Shown here in pieces: positions 45,114 through 58,455 of a stretch of 64,000 bases of DNA (the first letter of the stretch is position 1; every line of letters begins with the position of its first letter). The notes beneath the pieces were generated by a model. The model was not told the origin of the DNA. It did no database searches and saw only the letters and a list, made by a program, of their open reading frames with translations. The translations under genes were made by a program, and so were the position numbers. The stretch spans positions 1 through 64,000 of the forward strand of contig QNQO01000826.1 of the NCBI GenBank assembly GCA_003290165.1, read 5' to 3'. Source of the stretch: Berberis thunbergii (taxonomy: Eukaryota > Streptophyta > Magnoliopsida > Ranunculales > Berberidaceae).

Positions 45114-45412
45114 CCCTACCACAATGTGAGGGTTTGGACAAGGTCGTGAAATGGAGATTTAAATGCAAGTTTAGCTTATGAGTTGTTCAGAAATCATGGC
45201 GATAGATTAAATATTTCAGAAATTTTGGTACCCTGTTATGCTTATGAAATTTCAACTATTGTTTGGCAAATCATTAGTGGGGTTGTCCCAGTGGATCGTG
45301 CATCTAAAATTGTAAGATTGGCATTGTCTCATGCTGTAATTGTTGCAAGAAGCTTAAAGTGGAGACTCAAAGATGGCGATTTAACAACTCCAGTGTGGAT
45401 TAGTCGATAAAA
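45114..45412 (+). other. Unrecognised open frame, interrupted upstream by element Y
   Basis: From about 45150 the plus frame is open to a TAA at 45408-45410: NGDLNASLAYELFRNHGDRL, ILVPCYAYEISTIVWQIISG, VDRASKIVRLALSHAVIVAR, then WRLKDGDLTTPVWISR. Composition looks like a real protein exon, but I do not recognise the family. Upstream it runs into the target duplication of element Y at 45109, so any 5' part would continue left of 39006. Confidence 0.4.
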
Positions 45413-45721
45413 TTTTATAGTATTCTCAAGATTTCTTTAGGCAAGCATATAGATCAACCCAACTTGGGATGTTATTCAACCTTATACCTATGTTTTTTGT
45501 TTTGTGAAATTTTGATTACGTGAATATCACAATGCAGAATCATGCGACTTAACCAAACAATTTTATAATATATTGCCACTAATGAGCCACGAGAGCGAAG
45601 GTATCCCCAGGAACTTCTAACCTATAAAGGAACCATTAGGTACGCAGTACACACAACTTTGTTCCCTTTCAATTCGATTCTCTCACTAGCCAAATTTTCA
45701 GATATTTCAAAAAATGCCAAT

Positions 45722-45882
45722 GACATGATAGCTCAATGGTTAGAGCTTGAAAAATGATACTACTAGGTCATGAATTTACAACATGTTTATTAGTTTATGG
45801 TGTGTTGACAAATTTTGGTTTTTAATAAATTATGGGATTCTGAAAACCAGCTCATCTACCAAAAAAAAAAAAAAAAACAACC
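45722..45882 (+). mobile_element. SINE-like unit
   Basis: GATAGCTCAATGGTTAGAGC resembles a tRNA-type A box. About 35 bp later AGGTCATGAATTTACAA sits where a B box would be (degraded), and the unit ends in an A-run of about 18 at 45860-45878. Total about 155 bp, usual for plant SINEs. I could not find a convincing target duplication. Confidence 0.45.
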
Positions 45883-48800
45883 TAGGAGCAATTGTAAAGA
45901 CTCCAAAATTCCCAAAAGCTTTTTTATTTTTTTATTTATAAGGTGAGATCTCACAGGGTTGCACCAATTAAATGAATTTGTCTGTCTCAGAATAAATGCC
46001 AGATGTGCTTAAGCATGGCAACACGGTTCCAAACCTAAAAGTTCTTTATCCCAAGGCCACCTTCCTTAAAGGAGGGCAAACAAAATCCCATGCAACCTTT
46101 GGTCCCCAGGGAATTAATATCACTCACCTTCAAAACATCAACACAACCTTCTAATAATCTTTAGTGACTCTTTACTTGTTCTTCTAAATAAATTTTCGTT
46201 AAATTAAACGATGAAATTTGTTTTGCATTTAGGCATATTTTTAAAACCTTTCCAACACTTAGAAACAAAATAAAACACTTCTAAAATAATTCTAATTTAA
46301 TATTCTCAAAATCCGAAAATTACATCAAAATAATATATTACCTGAAGTTATTCTAAATAATCACTACATTCTGTTTGGAAATAAAATCACAAATCCTCCC
46401 ATTGTAAACCTAACGAACAAATTTTGAGATAATTAACGAATAAATAATTAATAGTTTAAGCAAAAGTCAAAGAGCTTAGCAGGCTGAAGTAAATATCACA
46501 ATATGCCAATTTTAGAAAACACCAAGGGCCGAATTAAACCAACATGCATTTTGGCAATAGGAGTTACTATAGTAAAAATTTTGTATAAGAATAATATTGG
46601 GAACAAACCAATTTTATTACTATAAGGATGTTATAACTTGATAGAGGTGTAGTTACAAAAAAGTATGTCAAACACTACAAATAAAGACCTTGGTTGTCGA
46701 CGGATTATAATAATTTACAATTGACGTAGATCAAGAGGATGACACTTCACTACACTAATCATTAATAATCCAAATGTGCAACAAATCGTGTATTAAAGAA
46801 GAAATCATTGATGCAATTAGGCAAGAACGAGAAAGAGATAATTCAAAGGATGATAATATGAAGATACCAAAAGTTTCATACAAGCTAGAAGCATAAACAT
46901 GTTTGAGAAGATTGAAACATTTTGGCTTCAACAACAAGGTATCAATAGTGACAAGTAATTACATATCCACAGGCTCAAAGATATGGCCTCAACGCTAAAC
47001 TTTGAGAAATATAATAGTGATCTTAATGACAGTTAGTACTATGTGGAGACAAATTTCTTATGACAGGCCGGATTTAAGAAATTATAACTTATTACAATGT
47101 GGAGACTGTTCCTATTTATAATTTGTCCAAATTAGGACCACAAAATTTTATGATTAAATGAAGGTTTTTCCTATAAAAAGTATCAATATAGAGAGGTTTT
47201 AATGTAATTCTAAAGCCAAATTACAATTTGATTTAAGAATGTTGGCAGTTTAGGGATTAAAAAAAAGGTTTATAGAGCTAGGAAGACCCCCTTACTTTTT
47301 ATTATAAATTTCAAACACTATTAATTTAATTTAATTTATTTTGTTTGAGCTGAAATTTCAAGGAAAAATATGGTTTAACACTAGAAACATCAGGTCAAAG
47401 TTTCATTCCGTTTCGACATTGTTCCTCAAGGTATATGTTTAGGTCAATGTTTTTTTGTGGGTTTAAGTATAATCCTTTGAGGTGGTCTTGAATGATGAGT
47501 GTTGGTTGCCAAGGCATGTGTCGTACCAAGGTGGGCCCTCACTCGTTTCACCCACTTTAGGATTATGATAGAGAAATTCACCTTTTCAAATTTTGACGCA
47601 TATATCAAGGCACACATGGCAAAATAAACTGAAATTATGACACTTTTAATATATATTGGTCTTTAATTTTTTTTCAAAATTTCAGTTCGAACGAAGTTCA
47701 AATGATATTGGGTTTATTTATTCATATAATTTTATGTCCTTAGTTTATAATGAAAAGTAAGTGGGTCCTTCCGGATCAATAAAAATCCATTTCTTTTCCC
47801 TAATATGCCGATATTTATTTAATTTATGTATGATATTTTCTAGGATAAGTAAAGTGGATTAGGAATCAAGTAAAGTCAACCACATTTATATAGGCATGTA
47901 TTTTTCTAAACTCTTGGCTTTCTCTGTTTTCCTTTTAAAAGGAATTAATTTGCACAAGAACAAAACATATATGGGGATTCAGAAGAATGTTAACTGCCTG
48001 CATTGGGGTTAATGAACCAAAACCAACATCAGGTCAAAACTTTATGGCAAGGGAGAACATAGACGCATTTTTACACCCCCAATAACCACCATTGAACCCT
48101 TCAACATAAGATATTTATGCTGTACAAATTGTATATGTGAACTGTTTTGGACTACCTAATGAAATTTACTTTGCTGATTCCATCTAAATTTGATGCTCTT
48201 TCAACTGTTTCAGCTTTTGATTAAATTGAAATAGAAATCTTTCATTTCTTGGGCAGTCCTGAGTAGTTTCCACCATGCATAAACAATACAACTTCAACAG
48301 TAGTTATTTCTTGACAACCAAATGCCATCACTTAGATATAATAAAGGATCCAACCACCCCAGCAATGATAGCTGAAGTGCAAGTCCAGCCACCTCACAAC
48401 ATTTCTTCACCTTACTCTTACTATGACGATGGCTATGAAGTGATCCTTTCAGACATGGAATTCTATTAGTTTGCAATTTTTTGCTATTAGTATCATCAGC
48501 GCCACTATGCCCAAAGAATAACTCATGCCAACTCTCCAGAAGCATTGCTTTCACACATGCTACATGCAAATTATACTTCTTCCAACCAGAACGGATAAAG
48601 TGTGTGATCTCCCCATACTTCATGGTTTTTCTTGTAACAATTATCAAGAGTTGGAAAACCAATATTTATACAAGAGTTTTATGGATTTAGAGGATTTTTT
48701 TTTTTTTTATTGGGTGATCGAGGGATAATAGAAGTGATAACTTGGCTTGTGAAAGAGGGCGTAGGGAACAATGCTTAGTGATGAATATGAGAACTATTAT

Positions 48801-49024
48801 CCTTAAAGAGTACCTTAAAGGCGTCCAGTTCACAATCCACACACAAACACGAGGGATTGTGAAGTGAGGGCAGACATAGAATAGAATTGGTTCATTATCT
48901 CATAGAGATCAGAATTTCCACTTTAGTTGATTTGTACATTTTGGACGTAAATCATGTAATAAATTAGCATGAACACCAAATATCATTTATGGCTGCATAA
49001 ACAATAATTGGACTTGTACATAGA
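45883..49024. other. AT-rich intergenic DNA
   Basis: No gene I can support. A plus frame at 48275-48469 (QPPHNISSPYSYYDDGYEVI) starts with a good ATG and could be a short or partial gene, but nothing else supports it. CACTACAAATAAAG at 46674 resembles a CACTA-type end without a partner. Confidence 0.4.
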
Positions 49025-49052
49025 CTAGTGTAATACCGTGCCGTTGGCACTA
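49025..49052 (-). repeat. Helitron 3' terminal hairpin and CTAG end
   Basis: GTGCCAACGGCAC (arms 5 bp, loop 3) then GGTATTACACTAG on the minus strand, next to a T. This is the canonical layout of plant Helitron 3' ends (hairpin 10-12 nt before CTRR, insertion between A and T). Confidence 0.9.
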
Positions 49053-50365
49053 TCGCAGATTATATCGAACCTTCACGGCTATGTCGAATAGTCGCATTTG
49101 GGTTTTTATTTCAATTTCTAAAAACACTTGCATAATTGTCTATTACAACAGTTATGATGAATTAATTTTGTACAAAGTTAATACTCTTGAACAATAAAAC
49201 AACGTTAATAAAACTGATCAACGCAACCAATGTGCTAAGGAATTTAATCTCTACCAAATGTCAGCTTAACTAAAATAAGAAGGAAAAAAATTCAATATTA
49301 AGAAATATCCCATGTTTGTCCAAGTGAGTTTTGGCTGAAATTGATGCCCAATTTAGTAAAGCAGCAGTTAAAGAAACATAGTTTAATTATGACAAACAGA
49401 ATGGCACATTCGATTTTGAAGAATATCAAGATGAATTTTTTACAAAAATTTAAAAAAATTTAAAATTTTGACAGAGCTTCCCCTATTTCAATATTGAAAC
49501 TTGTCATAAGCATTTGTACTTCACATAATTTGACATTTACAAAAACTTGTTGTCTCAGCACAATATATAATCACCGTTTTCAGTATTAAAAGAGGTTTTT
49601 TGGTAGTCGAAAAGACACGCACACAATATCATTATATCCAAAATGTCATTTTTTGAATAAAGTAATTTATTTGAACATGTCATAAGAAATAAAAAAAAAT
49701 CAAAATTTCGACAGAGTTTCCCTTGTATTTTTCAATAATTAAACCTGTCTGAACGTGTCATAAAAATTTATAATAGCAATCAATGTCATGAACACCAAAT
49801 AATATCTCCACACGTCAAAATTATCATTTAAGTATCAAATATTGCAATATAAAACATTTAAGTACATCAAAACTCTATATTATTTAGACCTATACGCATT
49901 TCAAGAGCATGGTTTTCACCAGTTCTCTTTTCAAAAACATGAGAACAAAAGGAACCCACAATATACAAAAATGGGTTAAACTACATATGTACATCAAAAA
50001 CTATGTATCACCAACTGCTCCAAACATCTTCTGCATCACATTATCAAATGACTCTGTGTCTATATGCACCAACTTTGAGCAAGGAGGGAATATGATAGAA
50101 ATCTACAAATTTATCACACACAATATTAACAAAAAGTTTTTAATAAAATAAGTTATTTCCAATCATCTTATAAGTAACTACCTTATTTGGCAATTTCCAA
50201 TGACGCTTACCATTATACTTTTGTTTTTTTAATGGCTTTTTTGAACTCCTCGACAATGATATCCCAATTCTACAAAAATGTATAATATATATTAGATTCA
50301 TATCTTATGAAAGCAAAATATAAAAATCATTAGAAAATATATTAAAACATACCTTTAAAAAAATC
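49053..50365 (-). other. Helitron 3' untranslated region
   Basis: AT-rich DNA between the helicase stop and the 3' terminus, with repeated CATAAG / TTTCGACAGAGTTTCCC-type segments at 49470 and 49700. No gene. Confidence 0.6.
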
Positions 50366-51929
50366 TTACAACAAAACTTCTGGATAAACAATATTGGTCG
50401 TAGAATCCAGCCCATCTTGAGGTAAAATGACACTTATTCTATTAGAAGCTGTGCATCTAGATAATGCAACATAAAGTTGGCCATGGCTGAATATCGGTGT
50501 TAGTAAATGAACACCAACGTATTTCACAGATTGATCCTGCGACTTGTTTATCGTCATTGCATATGCCAACCGCACTGAAAATTGACGCATTTTCATTTTG
50601 AATGGAAACTCAAAAGATGATGGCATTAAAAAGATTCTAGGAATGAAAACTAAATTGTCAGCCTTATCCCCATTTAAGATTTTAGCTTCAATTATACGCG
50701 TTGCACAACGCATAACCATAAGACGTGTTCCATTACAAAGTCCATCTTTAGGTGTGATGTTTCTCAGCAACATAATTGGACAACCTATTTTTAATTCTAA
50801 CTTAAATGGCGGTAATCCAGAAGGATTAAGTGAGTTCAAATACTCTGTTGGATAACGGTTGGTAATGGAATGATCATTTTCAACATGTTCCGCCAATTTA
50901 TCTGCGGCTAAATAAACTATGATTTCTCCTGAAAAATCAGATAATGCAGCTTTGTTAATGTCACACACATCGTCATTTCTTGCTAAGAGAATTGTTTGCT
51001 CATTCATATAATTCGGAGACATTGTGACTACTATATTTAGTTGAGGATAAACCAAAGAAATTAGTTCATTTAAATCTTTGCACTTGTGCACCGTTGGTGG
51101 AAAACGAATAACATCTTGTGCGGTGCTTCCAATCTATATAAAATAAAAATAATCAATAATTAAAAAAAATTGCATATTCAAAAACTATGTATGTTTAACA
51201 CAAAAATATTACCTCAGTCAAAAACTTTGTAAAATCGTCATTGCCTACCCCATTATCCAATCAAATATTCACACTCAAAGTCAAAACTTGTATGTTTAAC
51301 CAAAGCTGAGAACGCCTCAAAGATGCAGCCACAATTTGCTCGCGAACTCCTTTGGGTATCACTGGCAATATCTGTTGAAATTCACCCCCAAGAACAATAG
51401 TATTACCACCAAATGACTTATTGGTGTTGTAAACATCTTGTAGTGCACGATCAACTACTTTAACACAATATCTATGTTGCATCGGAACTTCATCCCAGAT
51501 AATTAGTTTTGTCTCCCTGAATAACTCATCATGCAATGACTGTTTAGTGAACCCACACACTGAATTTTTCATGACATCTAGCGGAATACAAAACATTGAA
51601 TGAGATGTTCTACCTCCCACTAATAGTAACGCTGCAATACCAGATGATGCAATGGTAATGACAATGTGTCCAAGGCTGCGACATTTTGATGCAATGGCGT
51701 TGTATAAAAATGTTTTACCTGTTCCTGCACCTCCATTCAAAAAGAAATGAATTCCTTTATTTTCAAGAATTGAAGTTGCTATTGCAGTATGAGCAGAACG
51801 TTGTGCCTCATTAAGACGGTCGACAGACGATTGTGCATCAGCTTCTTGACCATCATACTGAAATTGTCGGTGTTCCCATATGAGTTTGTTACCAACTATC
51901 ATGTCCCAATTTTCAATTGGTAGGGGCAT
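50366..51929 (-). pseudogene. Helitron Pif1-type helicase domain, disrupted
   Basis: Two minus frames. 51929-51264 has [16 protein letters not shown], the Walker [33 protein letters not shown] and LIIWDEVPM (Walker B). 51091-50366 has [43 protein letters not shown] and LYVALSRCT, i.e. the C-terminal superfamily-1 motifs through VI. Helitron helicases unwind DNA during rolling-circle transposition. A TGA at 51263-51261 (after TLSVNI) interrupts the frame where Arg is expected, and an AT-rich intron-like gap at 51120-51215 lies between the halves. The catalytic motifs themselves are intact. Confidence 0.9.
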
Positions 51930-51956
51930 AGGTGGGAACTTCGTCAGATTTTTCCC

Positions 51957-54646
51957 TCATTCTTGAAGAAATTGATTTATGAGATACAAACCATAATCCA
52001 AAGTCTGAGCATCTATTGGATTTGGAATATCGAACCTTGTTCGAAGTTGGTGCGCAAGATCATCACATATATTCACTGAAAACCTTGTCCATAGCAAATC
52101 TGAGTGAAGTGGGTGACATTCCATTAGAATAACACTAAACAATCTTCTCAACTGATTCCCAGTTTTCATGATCACAGCCTCTTCAAGGCACTGAATCCAT
52201 TCATCATCATCTTCTAAAAGTCCTCGTGCGGTGCAAGTTAATTTGAAAGTGTCATGCAAAACATTGTCATATGTGCGCAAATGTTCAAATGATTGTGGCC
52301 CTTTTACAACCATTAGAAGCAGTCGCAAATAAAACCTTTCACCTTCATGAGGACTGGCAAAGTACATTCTTCCAATTGCATAGCCCATTTTTCTTATTGT
52401 CCACATCTTTTGTGATTTCTGCCAAAAAAATGTTGGGGGAATTCTTGGTAGGTAAATGTACATGCAAACGAATCTACAGCACAACATGCAAAGAATGCAG
52501 TTAAAGTCGACATTTGTTGTCTAGCTCTAAGTAAAATTGATTGTGATCTGTAGGATTGAACACAACATGATGCATTCCAGGTAAATGAAGCGCCAATCGA
52601 ACCACTGTAGAATTTTCTTCGTGTAAAAGATGACCAAATATCCGCCAAGCAGCTTCTGGCGGACCAGTATATCGAGCATCAAGATACTGTTGGATTTCAT
52701 CTACTCCCCCTAGTACCATTGTTGTTCTATCATGACCTTTCTAAATGTATTTGTGTATGTATTTCACACTTCTAATTCACTCACACACTTCCACATTAAT
52801 ATGACAATCAAACATCCTTGAAAGATATGGATTATATAGCACCACATCTCTATTATTAACTGGTTGGCCCTTCACATTATATACTCGGCCAGTATTGCGG
52901 GGTCGATAAATAGGATATCCATCTTGGCCCATTGTTGTTGTTTCTGAAAATTCGCGAGGATACATTTTTGTGCACCTTCCATTCTCCATACACGGTGCTC
53001 CAGAATTTCGAGCACTACACGGTCCATGCACCATACAATGTAAAACTGTCTGAAATAACATTGGATCTTTATCCGGGTCAGGAAATTCTGCACACACGAT
53101 CTTATCAGTTTGAATGGTAGTGCGATTTTTTTGTAAATGATGAAGAAATATAAGTGCGTGCATATGAGGTAGCCCACGCTTTTGGAATTCAATGGTAAAG
53201 ACATGAGCTACAACATCACCGAATGTGCCTTTTTGATAATCTTATCCATTAGACATTTTCTTTTAACTCAAAAACTCGAGCAACTAAATCTAGGCGATCC
53301 GTAGGCTTTTGGTGAGGTAACAGAGCATCCATAATTTCATGCTAGTTTGGATTTGCAATCATGGTTACGAAAACATCTGGATGATTGTTGTAACGTGTGA
53401 TAGCCATTGAATCTTGAAATATCTCAAACATGTGTCTTGGACTACCAAGATGGGATGACGGCAAAATAAGTCGTTCCCCAACTTGATCTGGTCTTAACCC
53501 ATCGGGTCCAATGTCCGTAAGACTTTCATAGAGCTCAGACCTGAGTTTTGTTTGATTGTTCTTCAGATACATTAATCGGTTTTGCTCAGTTGAGGCCCAA
53601 GCATCTACTAAAAACACCTGGAACAATTTACCAGCTCTCAAAATTGTTGAGTACTAGTCATTCGAACAAACAATAATTGTAAAACTCCATTTGAGTAAGT
53701 CGTTTGTTTGAACACCTATTAGTTGTAACATCCCACTGAGTTAATTCAAGTTCCCAACCTAAGTATCCATACGGGAATAATAGCACATAATAAAGCGGTA
53801 AGTAAGCTGGGTGACATTCATTAATTTTCATCAACTCTTGATATCCTCGCAAATATACGACAATATCTCTAGTTGTGTTTACTTCAGGGACATCTCCTAA
53901 CAAAATAATTGCTATTTCATTTGATGAAGGAAAATTGTAAAGCCGCCGATCTTTATGACAACTATAGTATAAATACACAGGTATGTTTTGGTCAACAGAA
54001 TTTGATTGATTCAGAATCTCATATGTTTGACAGATTTTTCCACAAACACATTATACTGCAACAAAGCATCTTGAATGATTTTGAGCACATCCAATCTCAA
54101 ACGTGGATTCCGACGATTGGGGGTATGTAATGCTGAATTAGGATCATAAATGTAAAGTTGTGAATAAACTACATCTTGGCCTTGTTGCTGAATTAACGCT
54201 CCCGTTTGATGTTGTAATTTTCCATGAATAATAAAGCTTGTGGGGCCCTTCCCACTGAGTACCCTTGGGTCAAATTTAGTACCAAGACTCGTAAATGCAT
54301 TCGCAGCATTATACTTGCAAATATGTCTACGAAAATTATTTGATTGAACATCATCTCCCTCATACAACACTTGAAGCAATGGTGGATGGGTAGATAACAT
54401 TGGTAGCTTCACCTTTCCTTGCAAACAACATGTTCGGAAAAAATGATTCCTTAACGAAGATGCTTTCAATTTTTCATATTTACAATGTAGTGCAGAGCAA
54501 TGAGGACACAAAAAATTCATTTTTCCTAAGAAATGACGTGTTTCTTCTATATGAGGTTGTGGGTCAATTTCATGTCGGAAACCCAAACCACTATGACAGG
54601 AAGTATCGTCATTAGGAAGTCGGTCATCTGTAATTGGCCTAAACAC
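51957..54646 (-). pseudogene. Helitron Rep (Helitron-like N) domain, disrupted
   Basis: Minus-strand pieces in order: 54646-54011 (CPHCSALHCKYEKL, a zinc-finger-like start; FDPRVLSGKGPTSFIIHGKL), 53978-53658, 53641-53342 (HPDVFVTMIANPN), then FQKRGLPHMHALIFL around 53200-53140, which is the HUH motif, 52777 and 52719-52501 (IQQYLDARYTGPPEAAWRIF, the catalytic tyrosine region), and 52487-51957. Stops interrupt it at 53344-53342 (Trp expected), 52779-52777, 52743-52741 and 51959-51957, plus frameshifts near 53650. Both HUH histidines and the tyrosine motif remain readable, so it was once an active initiator of rolling-circle replication. Confidence 0.9.
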
Positions 54647-57600
54647 ATTTTAAGAATTTAATGAGTTATAATTTATAAAGTAAAATTAGAAGAGAAAAAA
54701 GAAAGAAAAAAAAAGAATTATACATGTTGGTCGGTGCATTTGGGGTTGCGTTTGGCATAGATAATGAACACATCCTTGGTTGCTGTGGTGGTAACACATT
54801 TTGATCTAACATAGTATCGGGGAGAGATGATATTGAACCCAGCCGTTTGTGATTGTTTCCACTGCTTTTGTGGAAAATCGCGATCATTGGGTGTGAAAGA
54901 AGGAAAATGTATTTGAACAGAAGGCGTCCTACATAAAATTCTCTCATTTTCTCGACGCAAACGTTGTGCGGATGCACGTTTTGAATTATTATTCTAAACA
55001 ATGTTGTTATCCTAAAATACATTTAAAATGGTAAATGATTACACACTAAATAAATTAAGGCATGCATATAATCTAATAATGAAAACGTGCACAGACAATG
55101 GGAAAATAAGAAGCGGCCTAAATACCACATATATGACATATTTGCCTAAAAAACATAAGCAAATAAGCATAAGAATTTTGAAAAACACACATTTGGAGAT
55201 ATGTAGTTATAAAAACGTACCAAAATATATGCAAGTTCATCAATTCCCTTAGCAATAGTAGATTTGGCAGACCCTATTATAACACCTCTCGATGGTACCG
55301 CATAGTCACGATTGTTCGCTATGTTTGTTGCCTTTACCTGTTACAAAACAATGAATATATATAATGTAGTACACAGTTCAGCACACGCATTGAATATTAA
55401 GAATGATATACACACCCCAACAAATTTATTTTTTCCCTTTTCAACAATTGTGGCTTTTTGTTTGCTCTTTTGATCACTAACTTTATAAATCGATGGTGCA
55501 TCTATAATATTTTTCCTTCTTGAACACGGGATTTGGTAGCACCTATTAGAATACCTTTTAATGGTATTGCGTGATTGTTTGGTATCACTTTTGTTTTTCC
55601 TTTTCCCTAGAATGAAACAAACACAAATATAAAATTATTTTTCTAAGGTGTAAGGATAAAGAAGCATATGTACATACTTATATAAAGAAACATACACCAA
55701 TATAAATTTTGTTAGAAAAAATAGATGTACATACCCCAAAGCATTGGAGTTTTAATCTTCCCTTTTTTGTAGTATTCACATTAGTTGTCAAGGTAATGTC
55801 TAACTTAGGTTGATTTTTCTCTCTCTCGACGCAAACGTTTACCTAGCGCACACTTAGAAACGTTATTGTCCACAGCGACATTTTCTTTTCCCTTTACCAT
55901 ATCCATATTTGGCTTTAACAATAGAAAAACAGAGAAATTGCTATAAATAAATATGTATATATTTATTGTTAGAATTAGTGGAAAAGAAAAAACAAATAAA
56001 TAACTAGAAAAAAAAAACTGTTGATTGGGAACATTTGATCTGAGGCCATTGTCTATAAGAAATTGCTCCTAGTAAAAGGATAACATGTTCAAATCCTTGG
56101 CTAGTTTATTAAAAAAAAGTGAAAAGAGAAATTAACAAATTTCTTAATGTCCTCGACAAGTTTGAATCAACTTGCTTATCACGAACTGTAACCGTGACGC
56201 CTTGTTCTTCTAGAAATTTGATCTATGGCAAACATATAAGTAAATGAGTAATCTTAAGGTAAAAATTGTCCAATTATGGTGGAAAAACTATGCATTTTTC
56301 CTACAATTCCTTGTACGGCTGAATCCACCTACAAACAAAAAAAGTTGTCATACATATGAGGCAACCAAATCGAAGTAAGATGTAGTAGTATCAACCTACT
56401 ATAATACCTGTCCGAAAATCATCATTTCGGAGTAGGGTGTTTTTTGAACTAAGTGGTCCATAATAACGGTCAAGCAAAATGCAAGGTTAGCCATCTCTGA
56501 AAAGAAAAAGGAAATGTGTTTAGATTGCAACCAAAGCTTTAAAATTGAAATATCTTTTTGGACCAACCATCAATTTTACCAAAAGTGGAGACTATAAAAA
56601 AGTGCATGGCCAAATGCTCGGGTGAGGAAAAATGTCTCACTTATACGAACGTATCAGGGATTTAAAGGTAGACATTTTCCCTTGCCAGTTCGAACAACAA
56701 TTGCTGTAAAAAGTTTGGCCTTGGTTTAGTTCTTATCTCTACATTCTACATTATACAGATGACAAACAGGGAAAAGTGGAATTCCTCAAGTTGATATTCG
56801 GAGCTCTTTACCTTTGCTGGGATCATCAAACTCAAAAGCTACACATAGATTGGGTTTTATTTCGTGGTAGTACTTTGATCCCCTTCGTCTCACTATCCAA
56901 TATTGATCGAGCTTATGCTTCCTCGGACAGTAAGATTGCTCAAACCTCCTCCTCAAGAAGGGGGCTAGAAACAAAGTGTCATGGTTTGTATGGAAAATGT
57001 TAATAATTCCAGAAAGGAGAAATTGGGAAGCGAGATGAATGGATTGTGAAAATGAATGGACTGAATTAATGTATTGTGCAAGTAGATATCTCCATTGGCA
57101 TTGTGTTTCTGTATCCTTGTTTACTTTGCAGAGCGAAATGCAAGATTGGCAAGAAATGGATGTTTGTCAGAAATGAACACAAAAACTCTTCTAATGATGA
57201 TTTTACATGATCACGCTCTTGATTTAGGAATGAAATGGGACTTCGAAGAAAATGATAATGTTGAATATGTGCTATTATATTTACTACCCACCCTGGTAAT
57301 TACTTTGAATAGAATGATGGATCTACCGCAATTTATTTTAGTTTGCAGGGCCATTTCCAACGAATAATTGGGAACAAAAGACATAATATGTACCAGTTTG
57401 AGAAATCCTGCCCCAAAAGCTCGAGTAACCTTAAAGCAACCTTTCACCCTATCATTGACAATACATTGGTTGTCATCGGGGTGCTCTTCCTTGATTTTAA
57501 GAACTTCCTGTATTGCAGCATTACCAAAGAATTCATAAGGAAGTTACAGTTTATATGCATATTGCACCATACTGGAAAACACCAAAATGTTGGATTTAGT

Positions 57601-57880
57601 CTAAAAATATGTTGTAAGCATCAATGTAAGTATGAGAAAAATAAAAAAGTTCAATAAGAAATATAACATATGGTGAGATTTTCTAAAAGTCGAGATAATA
57701 TATTCATAAAATTAAGAGAAAAAAACAAAAAAAAAAACCCTAAATTCATAGATTAGGGGTGAAAAGAAGATTAAATTGAAAGAGATTGAAGAATAGCAAA
57801 TTACATAGCAAGATATCTATATTCAGAAAAATCTATCAACCATCTATCTAACCAATTCAAACCTACCTTGGAAAAAATTG
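54647..57880. other. Helitron leader and flanking AT-rich DNA
   Basis: Contains the repeated leader exons mentioned for the Helitron (55240-55340, 55500-55610) and then unassigned DNA. The plus and minus frames at 56776-57447 overlap on opposite strands and have no recognisable domain. Confidence 0.4.
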
Positions 57881-57884
57881 GAAA

Positions 57885-58455
57885 CTAAGATCAAACCCCA
57901 ACACATCAAAACTCAAAGCACTAAAGGCCTATCAGATCATAAGCAAAATTTCTCAACCAAATCAAAACCAAGCATTCAGTCAAATCATCTCATGATCACA
58001 CGATGGTTCAAAATCACACTTCCATTAACTTCAAACCCACCAATTTACATCACCAAATGAGCAGATCAAACTATAACTTCTCATACCAAAATTAGAAGAA
58101 AAAAAATCAATAAAGCTCACATCTTTAGTTACCCAAATCTATGGTCTTGATTAAGAAGAAAAACCCATTTTCATAACAATCAACTTTTGCATAAAAAAAA
58201 ATCCTGTCAGATCATACGCACAATTTCTCAACCAATTCAAAACCAAGCATTCAGTCAAATCATCTCATAATCAATACACTTATTTCATCCACTATGGTTC
58301 AAAATCTAACTTCCATTAACTTCAAACCAACCAATTTACATCACCAAATGAGTAGATCAAACTATAACTTCTCATAACAAAATTAGGAAAAAAAATCAAT
58401 AAAGCTCACATCTTTAGTTACCCAAATCTATGGTCTTGATTAAGAAGAATGTTCT
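57885..58455. repeat. Two-copy ~300-bp duplication
   Basis: 57930-58158 and 58200-58450 are near-identical (AACTTCCATTAACTTCAAAC, ATTTACATCACCAAATGAG, CTCACATCTTTAGTTACCC, CTATGGTCTTGATTAAGAAG). The second copy has a small insertion with TCAATACACTTATTTCATCC. Confidence 0.9.

Larger units (their letters stand above)
49025..56500 (-). mobile_element. Helitron (RepHel type), decayed; 5' end not located
   Basis: The 3' end on the minus strand is CACTAG at 49030-49025, followed by T (49024), with a GTGCC-AAC-GGCAC hairpin about 11 bp upstream. The minus strand encodes Rep (54646-51957) and a Pif1-type helicase (51929-50366) in the usual order. Weakly repeated exons upstream (SRGVIIGSAKSTIAKG near 55300; KGILIGATKSR near 55540) extend it to at least 55600. 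The TC 5' terminus is not evident, so the right limit is a guess. Confidence 0.8.

Noticed and set aside
45722..45800. Functional tRNA gene
   Set aside because: Only an A-box-like segment is good; the B box is degraded, no cloverleaf can be drawn, and the A-tail points to a SINE-like unit.
46674..46690. CACTACAAATAAAG as a CACTA left end
   Set aside because: No matching right end, subterminal motif or target duplication within the surrounding kilobases.
48275..48690. Small gene on either strand
   Set aside because: The plus frame has a plausible start but no recognisable family; the antisense frame is longer but looks like a shadow. Mentioned only as part of the intergenic entry.
56035..56122. 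Second SINE-like unit (ATGTTCAAATCC followed by an A-run)
   Set aside because: The B-box-like match is suggestive, but there is no clear A box and no target duplication; too weak to annotate.
56776..57447. Open frames on both strands downstream of the Helitron
   Set aside because: Opposite-strand overlap, no domain and no splice or motif support.
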